Source: Bacteroidota bacterium (GTDB lineage: Bacteria > Bacteroidota > Bacteroidia > Bacteroidales > WCHB1-69). Taken from it: DNA of 6,697 nt. Made by a program: the position numbers and the translations under genes. A model generated the notes under the pieces. That model did no database searches and had not been told where the DNA came from. It saw nothing but the letters and a program-made list of their open reading frames with translations. Shown in pieces: positions 1 through 6,697 of this stretch. The DNA lies in assembly GCA_023413895.1 (NCBI GenBank), contig JAEZOU010000007.1, forward strand, positions 1-6,697, written 5' to 3'. The first letter of the stretch is position 1, and every line of letters begins with the position of its first letter.

Positions 1-4
1 ATTT

Positions 5-223
5 ATGTTCAGATATAAATATGCCTATTTTATATTAAGTAGTTTTGTTTTGTCATTAGTTTGTACGTCAATACCCGATCTAATCAGTTCTGATCCAATT
101 ACCCTAAACGGGATTCTTAAAAATACGTTTCTAGGCTGGGGTTTTTTCTATATTACTTCTTTCGTTATATTTGAGCAGGCAAAAAAACATAACAAAGAGA
201 AGTGGATACAATATCAAAATTAG
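5..223 (+). CDS. small two-helix membrane protein, unknown function (possibly 5'-partial)
   Basis: I do not recognise this 72-residue protein. It has two hydrophobic stretches, at about residues 6-24 and 41-58, joined by a short polar loop containing PDLISSDP, and it ends in a charged Lys-rich tail (QAKKHNKEKW). This pattern suggests a small integral membrane protein with two helices. The first ATG in the window lies at position 5, and the frame is still open upstream to the window edge. The true start could therefore be further 5', and this could be the C-terminal end of a longer protein. Base composition is visibly more A/T-rich than in the downstream genes, which fits accessory DNA. It overlaps the next small frame by 22 nt. 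No ribosome-binding site can be assessed because only four bases precede the ATG. That it is a real gene is an inference from its length and hydrophobicity pattern only. Confidence 0.4.
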   Translation: MFRYKYAYFILSSFVLSLVCTSIPDLISSDPITLNGILKNTFLGWGFFYITSFVIFEQAKKHNKEKWIQYQN

Positions 224-405
224 AAAAACTAAAACTATATGAATTGAGCCGAAATAAAATTTATAACCAACTGACAAACAACAAATTATTATATCTGAAA
301 GATTATAAAAATCCAATAAATTTTGACAAAAGTAAATTACAACTATGCAACTACATTCTCACAATTTTGCTTAACAGAACTTTGTCAGATTGGAAAAGAT
401 TCTAA
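202..405 (+). CDS. doubtful small hypothetical protein with GTG start
   Basis: This is a 67-residue frame that I do not recognise. It starts with GTG inside the end of the preceding frame; an in-frame TTG at 244 is the other possible start. The product is rich in Lys, Asn, Leu and Tyr, is predicted soluble and basic, and has no obvious motif. A purine-rich stretch (AAAGAGAA) directly precedes the GTG, but the confident genes in this window do not rely on such motifs, so it carries little weight. The K/N-rich composition is what random A/T-rich DNA would give, and the frame may be non-coding. In its favour, it is co-directional, it overlaps the upstream frame as translationally coupled genes do, and a terminator follows 56 bp after its stop. 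No other gene occupies this stretch. Confidence 0.25.
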   Translation: MDTISKLEKLKLYELSRNKIYNQLTNNKLLYLKDYKNPINFDKSKLQLCNYILTILLNRTLSDWKRF

Positions 406-460
406 AACCATCCGACTTTTATAGCTGACAACATAAATAGAAGTGATAAATTTGAAAATC

Positions 461-495
461 AAATGGGTCTAACGTAAAGTTAGCCCCATTTTTTT
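461..495 (+). terminator. intrinsic terminator
   Basis: A near-perfect hairpin pairs 461-473 with 479-491 (AATGGGTCTAAC against GTTAGCCCCATT plus the flanking A-T pair). There is one internal T-C mismatch and a 5-nt GTAAA loop. A run of seven T residues spans 489-495. The hairpin and U-tract sit in the right order for rho-independent termination of + strand transcription. It would end transcription from the small upstream frames and insulate the promoter of the membrane glycosyltransferase gene just downstream. Confidence 0.8.
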
Positions 496-534
496 CTAAC
501 ATCCAATATTCTAAAAAAAATATCGTTTCTTACC

Positions 535-563
535 TTTGCGATACAACATTTTGCGTATTTTTG
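535..563 (+). promoter_or_regulatory. Bacteroidetes-type promoter for the DUF2723-purD-cvpA train
   Basis: TTTG at 535-538 and TATTTTTG at 556-563 match the -33 (TTTG) and -7 (TAnnTTTG) elements known for the primary sigma factor of Bacteroidetes, with a 17-nt spacer at the short end of the usual range. Transcription would start near 570, giving a leader of about 60 nt before the ATG at 633. A second -7-like box, TACCTTTG at 531-538, overlaps the proposed -33 element but has no clear TTTG at the proper distance upstream. The assignment rests on motif and position only. Confidence 0.55.
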
Positions 564-632
564 CAAACTTGTTATTTTAGGAAAATTATTATTCAATTCT
601 TCTGATAAAAAGTAAAATTAAATAGTGTTTTT

Positions 633-3600
633 ATGAATAAAACGTACAAACTCACAAACAACATCTTAGGATGGATTATTGGCATTGTGGCTTCTGCGGT
701 TTATATTATGACAGCAGAGCCGACAACCTCTTGGTGGGATTGCGGCGAGTATATCGCAACCGCATCCAAACTTTTAGTAGGACACCCTCCTGGAGCACCG
801 ACGTTCCAAATTCTTGGTAACGTTTTTAGCATTTTTGCTGGTGATGATGTAACCAAAATCGCATTCTGTATCAACTGTATGTCAGCAATTTGCAGTGGTA
901 TGACCATTATGTTCCTCTTCTGGACCATAACACAACTCGGAAGAAAATTGGTGAAAAAATTGGGTGAAATGACCCCTATGCGCACCATCGCTATCTTCGG
1001 ATCTGCACTCGTGGGCTCATTAGCATATACTTTCTCCGATACCTTCTGGTTTTCTGCTGTTGAAGGTGAGGTGTACGCAATGTCCTCTTTCTTTACTGCA
1101 TTAGTTTTTTGGTGTATCCTTAAATGGGACGAAGAGTTTGATAATCCGAAAGATAATGTAAACCCAAATCGCTGGCTTGTACTTATTTTCTATTTAGTAG
1201 GTCTTTCTATCGGAGTTCACTTGCTGAACTTGCTTACCCTCCCAGCTATCGTTTTGGTGGTTTACTTTAAACTTTCTAAAAAAGCTTCCGTTTGGGGCGT
1301 TGTTCTTACGCTTGCCCTCGTCTCTTTTGTGGGTTCCTTCTTCTTCGCTCCGTTGGCAATGGTTTTAATTTGGCTTTTCGTTTCCATCCCTTGCCTCTAT
1401 ATGGCCATCAAAAAAGGTGCGTTCAATTCGTTGGCAGAATGGGGCGTATTTCTCTCATTAATAGGTTCTTTCATTCTTTTAGGCGTTATCCTATACGGAA
1501 TTATTCCTGGTGTAGTAAACTTTGCAGGAAAGTTTGAAATCTTCTTTATCAATAGCATTGGCTTGCCTTTCAATTCAGGAACTATCATCTTCTTCCTCCT
1601 TTTGGCAGGCTTGGTAACTTGGGGAATGTTGTACAGCATTAAAAAGGATAAACCCGTTCTAAAAATCGCTCTTTACTCCTTTATCTTCCTCATTATCGGC
1701 TACTCAACTTTCCTTACTTTGGTTATCAGATCCAACGCAAACCCAACAATCGATGAAAATAATCCTGAAGATGCCGTTGCGCTTTTGGCTTATCTAAACC
1801 GCGAACAATATGGCTCAAATCCTCTTATTTATGGAGAAACTTTTAACTCTCAACTTATTGATTTAAAAGATGGTAATCCTGTTTATGTAAGAGATAAAAA
1901 TTCCAAAAAATATATCATCTCCAACGACAGAAAACGTACAGAATATGTTTTCAATCCAGACCACGAAATGCTATTCCCTCGTATGTGGTCACGCGAAAAA
2001 CGTCAAGAATATATCAATTGGTTAAGTAATCAATCGGAAGATGGATATCGTGAAGTGAGAAATTTGGAGAGAGGAAAAATTCCGACAGGAGAACAAAACA
2101 AAATCTTCTTACACACTTATCAATTTAACTACATGTATTTCAGATACTTTATGTGGAATTTTGTAGGAAGACAAAACGATTTCCAAGGTCGTGGCGACAT
2201 AAACAATGGCAACTGGGTAAGCGGTATCAAACCTATCGACAAGATGTTGGTGGGAAGATATGACAATCTTCCATCGTCAATGGAACGCCCAGGACACAAC
2301 ACCTACTACTTCTTACCGCTACTTTTAGGAATTATTGGCTTGATTTACTACTCGAAGAAAGATGGCATCAACTCATTCATCGTAGCTATGTTATTTGTAA
2401 TGACAGGCTTAGCTATTGCTTTCTACCTAAACATGTACGCTTTCCAACCGCGTGAACGAGATTACGCCTTCGCTGCTTCGTTCTACGCCTTCTCAATATG
2501 GATTGGCTTCGGTGTGTTTGCATTGATATCACTGCTTGAAAAACTTAAAAACTCTAAAGTTCAAGTAATCTCTTCCGCATTGATTGTTGTGCTTTGTCTG
2601 GGTGCAGTTCCTGGAATTATGGCAAAAGAAAACTGGGACGACCACGACAGATCTAACCGCTACACCGCTTTAGCAATTGCAAAAAACTACCTCGACTCTT
2701 GCGAACCTAACGCTATCATATTCACTTTGGGCGATAACGACACCTTCCCGCTTTGGTACGCTCAAGAGGTTGAAGGCTATCGTACCGACGTTCGCGTGTG
2801 CAACTTGTCGCTACTCAACACAGGTTGGTACATCGACCAAATGAAACGAAAAGCCTACAACTCAGACCCACTTCCTATCTCAATGGAATGGGAACAATAT
2901 AAAGATGGTAGCCGCGACCAAATCGTTTTCGATAAAGGTCAAAATCAATTTATTGATATTAAATCTGTTGTGGATTATATCAAAGAACCACAATTCGACA
3001 ATATGCGCTTTATCACTTTGGCTACGGGTGGCTATCAAGCTCCTTCTGGAAAAATTATTCCAGGAAGTTTCTCAATCCCTGTTGATAAACAAAAAGTGAT
3101 TGAAAATAAAACGGTTGCATTAAAAGATACCGCTTTGATTGTCGATAAAATCGAATGGAATCTTAAATCAACAGATGTTTTGAAAGCTTACCTTGTAATG
3201 ATGGATATTTTGGCCAATAACAATTGGGAACGCCCTATCTATTTTGCAGGAACTACTGGCGCAGAAGGCTATTTTGGTTTGGAAGAATATTTCCAACAAG
3301 AGGGTTTGGCATACCGACTTGTACCTATCAAAACCCAACCTACCAGCGGAAACGTAGGTCATATCAACACAGATATTCTTTACGACAGATTGATCAACAC
3401 CTTCAACGACCATTCTCGTACCGACAAAGTAAACAATCCTAATGCTCCTCAAAAAGAGGCATATCCTTACTTATGGGGTGGTATCAACGACCCACGCGTA
3501 TATAATTGCGAAGACAACATCCGGTTATACTCTCTAATCCGCAGCTTACACCAACGTTTGGCAGAAAAACTTATCACCGAAGGTAAATTCCAAAAAGCTG

Positions 3601-4184
3601 AAGAGGTGCTAAATCACGGAAATAAAGTGCTTGACCCGGCCGTTAACCCTTACCTTACTTTGTCTCAAATCTACTACTCTTTCTCTACCGTTTACTATAT
3701 GAATACCTACTTCAAAATTGGTACCAAATCGGCCGACGAAAAGGGTATGAAAATGGCAGAAACTCTTCTTTTAGACTTGAAAGAAACTTTCGATTGGTTT
3801 AACGAATGTGATGAAAGAACTTTAGAAATTCAATCTGAAAATATCAATTACTGCACCATAATTCTTTCTGAACTTACCTCTCGTTTGCCAGCTGAAAAAG
3901 TGGAACAACTCAGACCGATCATCAGCCAAATCAACCTTTCTGGCATTCTCAAACCTCAAGTTACATCTATTAGCAAAACTATCAACAAACAGATTCCTAA
4001 AATCTCTACTTTATTCCAAGAGATTTATCAAAATCTATCTGAAATTCAAAGAATTAAGGATATTGCACAATTAATTGGTGATACAGATTTGTACAACTAT
4101 TGTAATTCAGAAATTGAAAAACATTTGACAACCATTAAGGGAATTGACCCCAGAATGGAAAGTTCATATCGCGAAGCATTGTAA
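633..4184 (+). CDS. DUF2723 / glycosyltransferase family 117 membrane protein with C-terminal helical repeat region
   Basis: This 1183-residue polytopic protein belongs to the DUF2723 family, called GT117, which includes the animal protein O-mannosyltransferase TMEM260. Members are thought to move a sugar from a polyprenyl-phosphate donor to a protein or envelope acceptor outside the inner membrane. By eye, the N-terminal half has about a dozen hydrophobic segments. The first, at about 11-28, is followed by the family hallmark TSWWDCGE (32-39) and HPPGAP (51-56). D36 and E39 occupy the GT-C first-loop position where catalytic acids lie. Further recognisable blocks are RSNANPTIDENNPED (366-380), QPRERDY (605-611), ENWDDHDRS (666-674), GDNDTFPLWY (700-709) and NWERPIYFAG (864-873). 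After the last membrane segment at about 650 comes a long soluble region. Residues about 970-1035 resemble a TPR-like helical pair (AEKLITEGKFQKAEEVL). The ATG fits the family N-terminus. purD follows after 19 bp. The acceptor and sugar are unknown. Confidence 0.9.
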   Translation: MNKTYKLTNNILGWIIGIVASAVYIMTAEPTTSWWDCGEYIATASKLLVGHPPGAPTFQILGNVFSIFAGDDVTKIAFCINCMSAICSGMTIMFLFWTITQLGRKLVKKLGEMTPMRTIAIFGSALVGSLAYTFSDTFWFSAVEGEVYAMSSFFTALVFWCILKWDEEFDNPKDNVNPNRWLVLIFYLVGLSIGVHLLNLLTLPAIVLVVYFKLSKKASVWGVVLTLALVSFVGSFFFAPLAMVLIWLFVSIPCLYMAIKKGAFNSLAEWGVFLSLIGSFILLGVILYGIIPGVVNFAGKFEIFFINSIGLPFNSGTIIFFLLLAGLVTWGMLYSIKKDKPVLKIALYSFIFLIIGYSTFLTLVIRSNANPTIDENNPEDAVALLAYLNREQYGSNPLIYGETFNSQLIDLKDGNPVYVRDKNSKKYIISNDRKRTEYVFNPDHEMLFPRMWSREKRQEYINWLSNQSEDGYREVRNLERGKIPTGEQNKIFLHTYQFNYMYFRYFMWNFVGRQNDFQGRGDINNGNWVSGIKPIDKMLVGRYDNLPSSMERPGHNTYYFLPLLLGIIGLIYYSKKDGINSFIVAMLFVMTGLAIAFYLNMYAFQPRERDYAFAASFYAFSIWIGFGVFALISLLEKLKNSKVQVISSALIVVLCLGAVPGIMAKENWDDHDRSNRYTALAIAKNYLDSCEPNAIIFTLGDNDTFPLWYAQEVEGYRTDVRVCNLSLLNTGWYIDQMKRKAYNSDPLPISMEWEQYKDGSRDQIVFDKGQNQFIDIKSVVDYIKEPQFDNMRFITLATGGYQAPSGKIIPGSFSIPVDKQKVIENKTVALKDTALIVDKIEWNLKSTDVLKAYLVMMDILANNNWERPIYFAGTTGAEGYFGLEEYFQQEGLAYRLVPIKTQPTSGNVGHINTDILYDRLINTFNDHSRTDKVNNPNAPQKEAYPYLWGGINDPRVYNCEDNIRLYSLIRSLHQRLAEKLITEGKFQKAEEVLNHGNKVLDPAVNPYLTLSQIYYSFSTVYYMNTYFKIGTKSADEKGMKMAETLLLDLKETFDWFNECDERTLEIQSENINYCTIILSELTSRLPAEKVEQLRPIISQINLSGILKPQVTSISKTINKQIPKISTLFQEIYQNLSEIQRIKDIAQLIGDTDLYNYCNSEIEKHLTTIKGIDPRMESSYREAL

Positions 4185-4203
4185 AAACATTAATCGTAAA
4201 ATT

Positions 4204-5445
4204 ATGAAAATATTAGTCGTAGGAAGAGGAGGAAGGGAACACGCAATGGCGTGGAAAATTTCACAAAGCACAAAAGTTTCACAAGTTTACGTTGCTCCAG
4301 GCAGCGATGCTATGGCAGAATTTTGTAAATGTGTACCTATTAATGAACAAGAATGCGAAAAATTGGCAGATTTTGTTCAAAATGAAGGAATTGACCTTAC
4401 TTTGGTAGGTCCAGAAGCTGCTTTGATGAAAGGCATTGCCAACACTTTCCACCAACGCAAGCTTCCTATCTTTGCGCCAACACAAGAAGCTGCAATGATT
4501 GAAGGTAGCAAGCAGTTTGCCAAAGAGATTATGATGAAATACAATGTGCCCACTGCGCAATTTCAATCATTTGCCGATTACAACGCAGCAATAGCATACG
4601 TGCGAGAAAAAGGCGCACCCATCGTTATTAAATATGATGGCTTGGCAGCGGGGAAAGGTGTTGTGGTTGCCATGACCTTTGAAGAAGCAGATCAAGCACT
4701 GAAAGAGATGCTTGTGGATAGCAAATTTGGTTCCGATAAGGTGATTATTGAAGAGTTTTTGCAAGGACCAGAATTTTCTCTTATGGCGTTGGTTCACAAC
4801 GATATAGTACTTCCGTTGGCAATTGCGCAAGACCACAAACGCGCTTTTGATGGCGACAAAGGTCCTAACACTGGCGGAATGGGTGCTTACAGCCCTGTGA
4901 AAATCATTCCACAAAGTGCTATTGATACCGCGCTCGAAACCATTATGAAACCTGTAGCAAAAGCGCTCGTTGCCGAAGGAAAACCTTTTACTGGCATTCT
5001 TTACGGAGGACTTATGCTCACCACTGAAGGTCCGAAAGTAATTGAATTCAACGCTCGCTTTGGAGACCCCGAAACCGAAGTAGTGCTTCCTAAAATGAAA
5101 AGCGACCTCGTGGAGGTTATCCTCGACCTGATGGCAGGAAAGAAAACCTCTATTGAGTGGCACGACAAGTTCTATGTTGGCGTAGTTTTAGCCTCTAAAG
5201 GGTATCCTGAAGGCTATGAAAAAGGTGCTGAAATTAAAGGACTTGAAAACTGCCAATCGCTTGTATTTCATGCAGGAACTGCTAAAAAAGAGGGCAAATG
5301 GATTACGCAAGGCGGACGCGTGCTGATGGTAGTTGGCGAAGGCGAAACGCAAGCTGAAGCCACCCAAAACGCATACAATACTATTCACAATATCGACTGC
5401 AACAACCTATTTTATAGAAAAGATATTGGTTATCAATCCTTATAA
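4204..5445 (+). CDS. purD: phosphoribosylamine--glycine ligase (GAR synthetase)
   Basis: PurD joins glycine to 5-phosphoribosylamine using ATP, the second step of de novo purine synthesis in the cytoplasm. The 413-residue length is normal for the family. The N domain opens with MKILVVGRGGREHAMAWKI, the phosphate-binding GxGGREHA motif at 7-14, followed by a VGPEAAL block. The ATP-grasp domain shows IKYDGLAAGKGV (142-153), then DHKRAFDGDKGPNTGGMGAYSP in two parts (DHKRAFDGDKGP 210-221, NTGGMGAYSP 222-231), and the metal-binding segment EFNARFGDPETE (281-292). E292 stands where E. coli has Gln, which I take to be family variation. A C domain ending near GGRVLMVVGEG completes it. The ATG at 4204 is chosen because it gives the conserved N-terminus. 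An in-frame TTG at 4144 would add 20 unrelated residues inside the upstream gene. cvpA follows after 12 bp. No purine riboswitch or PurR-like operator is visible nearby. Confidence 0.97.
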   Translation: MKILVVGRGGREHAMAWKISQSTKVSQVYVAPGSDAMAEFCKCVPINEQECEKLADFVQNEGIDLTLVGPEAALMKGIANTFHQRKLPIFAPTQEAAMIEGSKQFAKEIMMKYNVPTAQFQSFADYNAAIAYVREKGAPIVIKYDGLAAGKGVVVAMTFEEADQALKEMLVDSKFGSDKVIIEEFLQGPEFSLMALVHNDIVLPLAIAQDHKRAFDGDKGPNTGGMGAYSPVKIIPQSAIDTALETIMKPVAKALVAEGKPFTGILYGGLMLTTEGPKVIEFNARFGDPETEVVLPKMKSDLVEVILDLMAGKKTSIEWHDKFYVGVVLASKGYPEGYEKGAEIKGLENCQSLVFHAGTAKKEGKWITQGGRVLMVVGEGETQAEATQNAYNTIHNIDCNNLFYRKDIGYQSL

Positions 5446-5457
5446 TCCAACAATAGT

Positions 5458-5985
5458 ATGAATTATTTGGATTTTCTTATACTGATTCCGGCCGTGTGGT
5501 TTGCCTACAAAGGGTTTACGCACGGCCTGATTCGTGAACTTTTTTCGCTGATTGCCCTCTTTTTAGGTATATTCCTCTCCTTTAAGGTTACAGACTTTGT
5601 AGCAGAATGGATTGGAAATGAAAAAATTCCGCATGCAGTCTATTCAGCCCTTAGCTTTCTAATTGTGCTAATCATTGTTTTTTTTATTGGAAGAGTTGTA
5701 GAAAAGATTATCAAATTAGTAATTCCCAATCTTCTCAACAATATTGCTGGCGCAATTTTTGCTGTTGGAAAAGTCTTAACCGTATGCAGCATGTTGATTT
5801 TCTTTATAGAAACTTTAGACACGCACGAACTATTTTTCAAAGCCCAAACCAAAGAAAACTCATTTCTCTATCCACACACGCAACCCATCGTACCTAAAAT
5901 TAAAAATTGGTACGAAAAAAACCACATTCACGAAAAAATTCCTTTTGAGGAGACAAAAACTCCTGAAATACCATGTAGTGAATAG
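5458..5985 (+). CDS. cvpA: CvpA family inner-membrane protein
   Basis: This 175-residue protein matches the CvpA (colicin V production) family. The N-terminus has the typical pattern of a first helix (about 3-17), a YKGFTHGLIRELF connector (17-29) with the conserved KG and GLIRE residues, and a second helix (about 29-45). Two more hydrophobic segments lie at about 61-80 and 96-118, with a GRVVEKIIK turn (78-86) between them. About 55 hydrophilic residues follow and are probably cytoplasmic or disordered; they include a Pro/Glu/Lys-rich end. CvpA proteins are involved in colicin V export and in envelope stress and bile resistance in enteric bacteria, but their molecular activity is not settled. 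In E. coli cvpA precedes purF. Here it follows purD by 12 bp, an independent association with purine synthesis and a likely operon. The ATG at 5458 begins exactly at the conserved N-terminus. The gene is intact. Confidence 0.88.
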   Translation: MNYLDFLILIPAVWFAYKGFTHGLIRELFSLIALFLGIFLSFKVTDFVAEWIGNEKIPHAVYSALSFLIVLIIVFFIGRVVEKIIKLVIPNLLNNIAGAIFAVGKVLTVCSMLIFFIETLDTHELFFKAQTKENSFLYPHTQPIVPKIKNWYEKNHIHEKIPFEETKTPEIPCSE

Positions 5986-5987
5986 AT

Positions 5988-6008
5988 GGGGTGTAAAATA
6001 CTCCTTTT
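5988..6008 (+). terminator. weak hairpin, possible terminator after cvpA
   Basis: GGGGTGT (5988-5994) can pair with ATACTCC (5998-6004) around an AAA loop. This gives seven base pairs, two of them G-U, followed by only four T residues at 6005-6008. Its position, three bases after the cvpA stop, suits a terminator, but the stem is weak and the U-tract short. Read-through into the YfhO-like gene is possible. Confidence 0.3.
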
Positions 6009-6072
6009 CGGAACCATAGAAGCTAAAAAAACTACGGATAAAAATGAAATCACAAATCATTTTTCCATATCC

Positions 6073-6090
6073 TATTTTTGTATATTTTTG
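6073..6090 (+). promoter_or_regulatory. tandem -7-like boxes upstream of the YfhO-like gene
   Basis: Two copies of TATTTTTG, at 6073-6080 and 6083-6090, both fit the Bacteroidetes -7 consensus TAnnTTTG and lie 42-59 nt before the ATG at 6132. No clean TTTG -33 element is found 17-23 nt upstream of either; the region there is T-rich (TTTTTC at 6059-6065). The second copy continues as TATTTTTGCA, identical to the -7 region of the promoter at 556-565. The YfhO-like gene therefore probably has its own promoter, separate from the cvpA operon. Confidence 0.45.
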
Positions 6091-6131
6091 CAGATGCAAA
6101 ATTAAAGTTTCTGGTTGAAAAAGAAATTACT

Positions 6132-6697
6132 ATGAATAAAGAGATTTTCAAAAAGATTTTCCCCTATGTTGTTGCAATAGTAACTTTTATAATTTTAGCT
6201 ATAGCTTATGTATCTCCCGTATTAGATGGGAAAATTATCAATGCTGGAGATACCAAAAGTTGGCAAGGAATGGCACGAGAAGTTCAAGAATATAGGGAAA
6301 CAGGAAATAATACGTATTGGACAGGATCTATGTTCGGTGGAATGCCATCATACCAAATAAGTTGCCAATATCCCACACCAGCTGTTGATATAAATTTTAA
6401 AAATATTGCTCAACTCTTTTTTTCATCTACTTTGGCACAAGTTTTATGCCTATTTTTAGGCTACTTTATACTTCTTCGCGCATTTAATATCAATGTTTGG
6501 CTCTCTATTATTGGTGCTATTGCTACAGCTCTATCCTCCTATTTTATGCTTATCATACCTGCTGGACACAACACCAAAGCAGACGCATTAGGATTTCTTC
6601 CTGTAATTATAGGTGGATTCTATTTGATTTTCAGGAAAAAATATGGGTGGGGAATCATTCTAACAATGGTATATACCTCTTTCTCACTTATGCTACA
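6132..6697 (+). CDS. YfhO family membrane protein, N-terminal part (3'-truncated by window end)
   Basis: The frame is open from the ATG at 6132 to the last base, giving about 188 residues with no stop; the gene continues beyond the window. Residues 10-30 form the first membrane helix after a Lys-rich start. An extracytoplasmic loop follows with INAGDTKSWQGM (36-47) and WTGSMFGGMPSYQI (63-76). Further helices lie at about 97-117, 121-143 and 154-166, with the characteristic AGHNTKADALG block at 144-154. These blocks are typical of Bacteroidetes YfhO-like proteins (PF09586). In Firmicutes, YfhO relatives are GT-C enzymes that glycosylate teichoic acids using lipid-linked sugars. D40, in the first outer loop, sits where GT-C catalytic Asp residues lie. 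Bacteroidetes lack teichoic acids, so the acceptor here is unknown. Family members are usually several times longer than the part visible here. The ATG has an A-rich leader and no Shine-Dalgarno motif. Confidence 0.82.
   Translation, partial: MNKEIFKKIFPYVVAIVTFIILAIAYVSPVLDGKIINAGDTKSWQGMAREVQEYRETGNNTYWTGSMFGGMPSYQISCQYPTPAVDINFKNIAQLFFSSTLAQVLCLFLGYFILLRAFNINVWLSIIGAIATALSSYFMLIIPAGHNTKADALGFLPVIIGGFYLIFRKKYGWGIILTMVYTSFSLML

Noticed and set aside
131..316. 61-codon hydrophobic minus-strand frame across the two small upstream frames
   Set aside because: A/T-rich DNA readily yields such hydrophobic antisense frames. No promoter or start context supports it, and it opposes the direction of every other gene.
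3168..3452. Pair of opposite-strand and alternate-frame ORFs within the DUF2723 gene
   Set aside because: They fall within a continuous, motif-rich coding frame and show no recognisable domain, so they are shadows.
4144..4203. 20-residue N-terminal extension of PurD from an in-frame TTG at 4144
   Set aside because: It lies mostly inside the end of the upstream gene, does not resemble PurD, and the ATG at 4204 begins exactly at the conserved MKILVVG start.
4185..4203. Possible riboswitch or purine-responsive leader in front of purD
   Set aside because: The gap is only 19 nt, too short for an aptamer. The leader upstream of 633 also shows no purine or PreQ1-like conserved core that I can recognise.
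4567..5163. 198-codon open frame on the minus strand opposite purD
   Set aside because: It is fully antisense to a well-conserved purD. The product is Phe/His/Asn-rich with no motif, as expected of a shadow of the coding strand.
1..6697. CRISPR arrays, insertion sequences, tRNA or rRNA genes
   Set aside because: No regularly spaced direct repeats, transposase motifs, terminal inverted repeats or tRNA-like cloverleaf arms were seen on reading through the window.

Overview
The window looks like a piece of a Bacteroidetes (probably Bacteroidales) chromosome of moderately low GC. Three observations support this. The large first gene belongs to the DUF2723/GT117 membrane family, which is abundant in this phylum. 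The putative promoters carry TAnnTTTG-type -7 boxes. The starts of the confident genes follow A/T-rich leaders without Shine-Dalgarno motifs. The genus cannot be resolved by eye. All supported genes lie on the + strand.

Layout: (1) Positions 1-405 hold two short, very A/T-rich reading frames of unknown function. The first is a small two-helix membrane protein and the second is a doubtful overlapping frame. (2) Positions 406-632 are intergenic, with a convincing intrinsic terminator at 461-495 and a Bacteroidetes-type promoter at 535-563. (3) Positions 633-5985 form a tight gene train: a 1183-residue DUF2723 membrane glycosyltransferase-like protein, purD (glycinamide ribonucleotide synthetase) 19 bp downstream, and a CvpA-family membrane protein 12 bp after that. 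No terminator is visible between them, so co-transcription is likely. (4) Positions 5986-6131 are a second intergenic region with a weak hairpin and tandem -7-like boxes. (5) From 6132 to the window end there is an open, 3'-truncated gene for a YfhO-like polytopic membrane protein.

How the genes may relate: purD supplies the second step of de novo purine synthesis. CvpA proteins are classically linked to purine genes (cvpA-purF in Escherichia coli), so the purD-cvpA pair echoes that pattern. The two large membrane proteins flanking the pair both resemble GT-C-type, polyprenyl-phosphate-sugar-dependent glycosyltransferases, which suggests envelope or protein glycosylation. Their link to purine synthesis is unproven and may only reflect shared housekeeping transcription. 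I see no mobile element, CRISPR array, tRNA, rRNA or riboswitch, and no clear sign of an undescribed multi-gene system.
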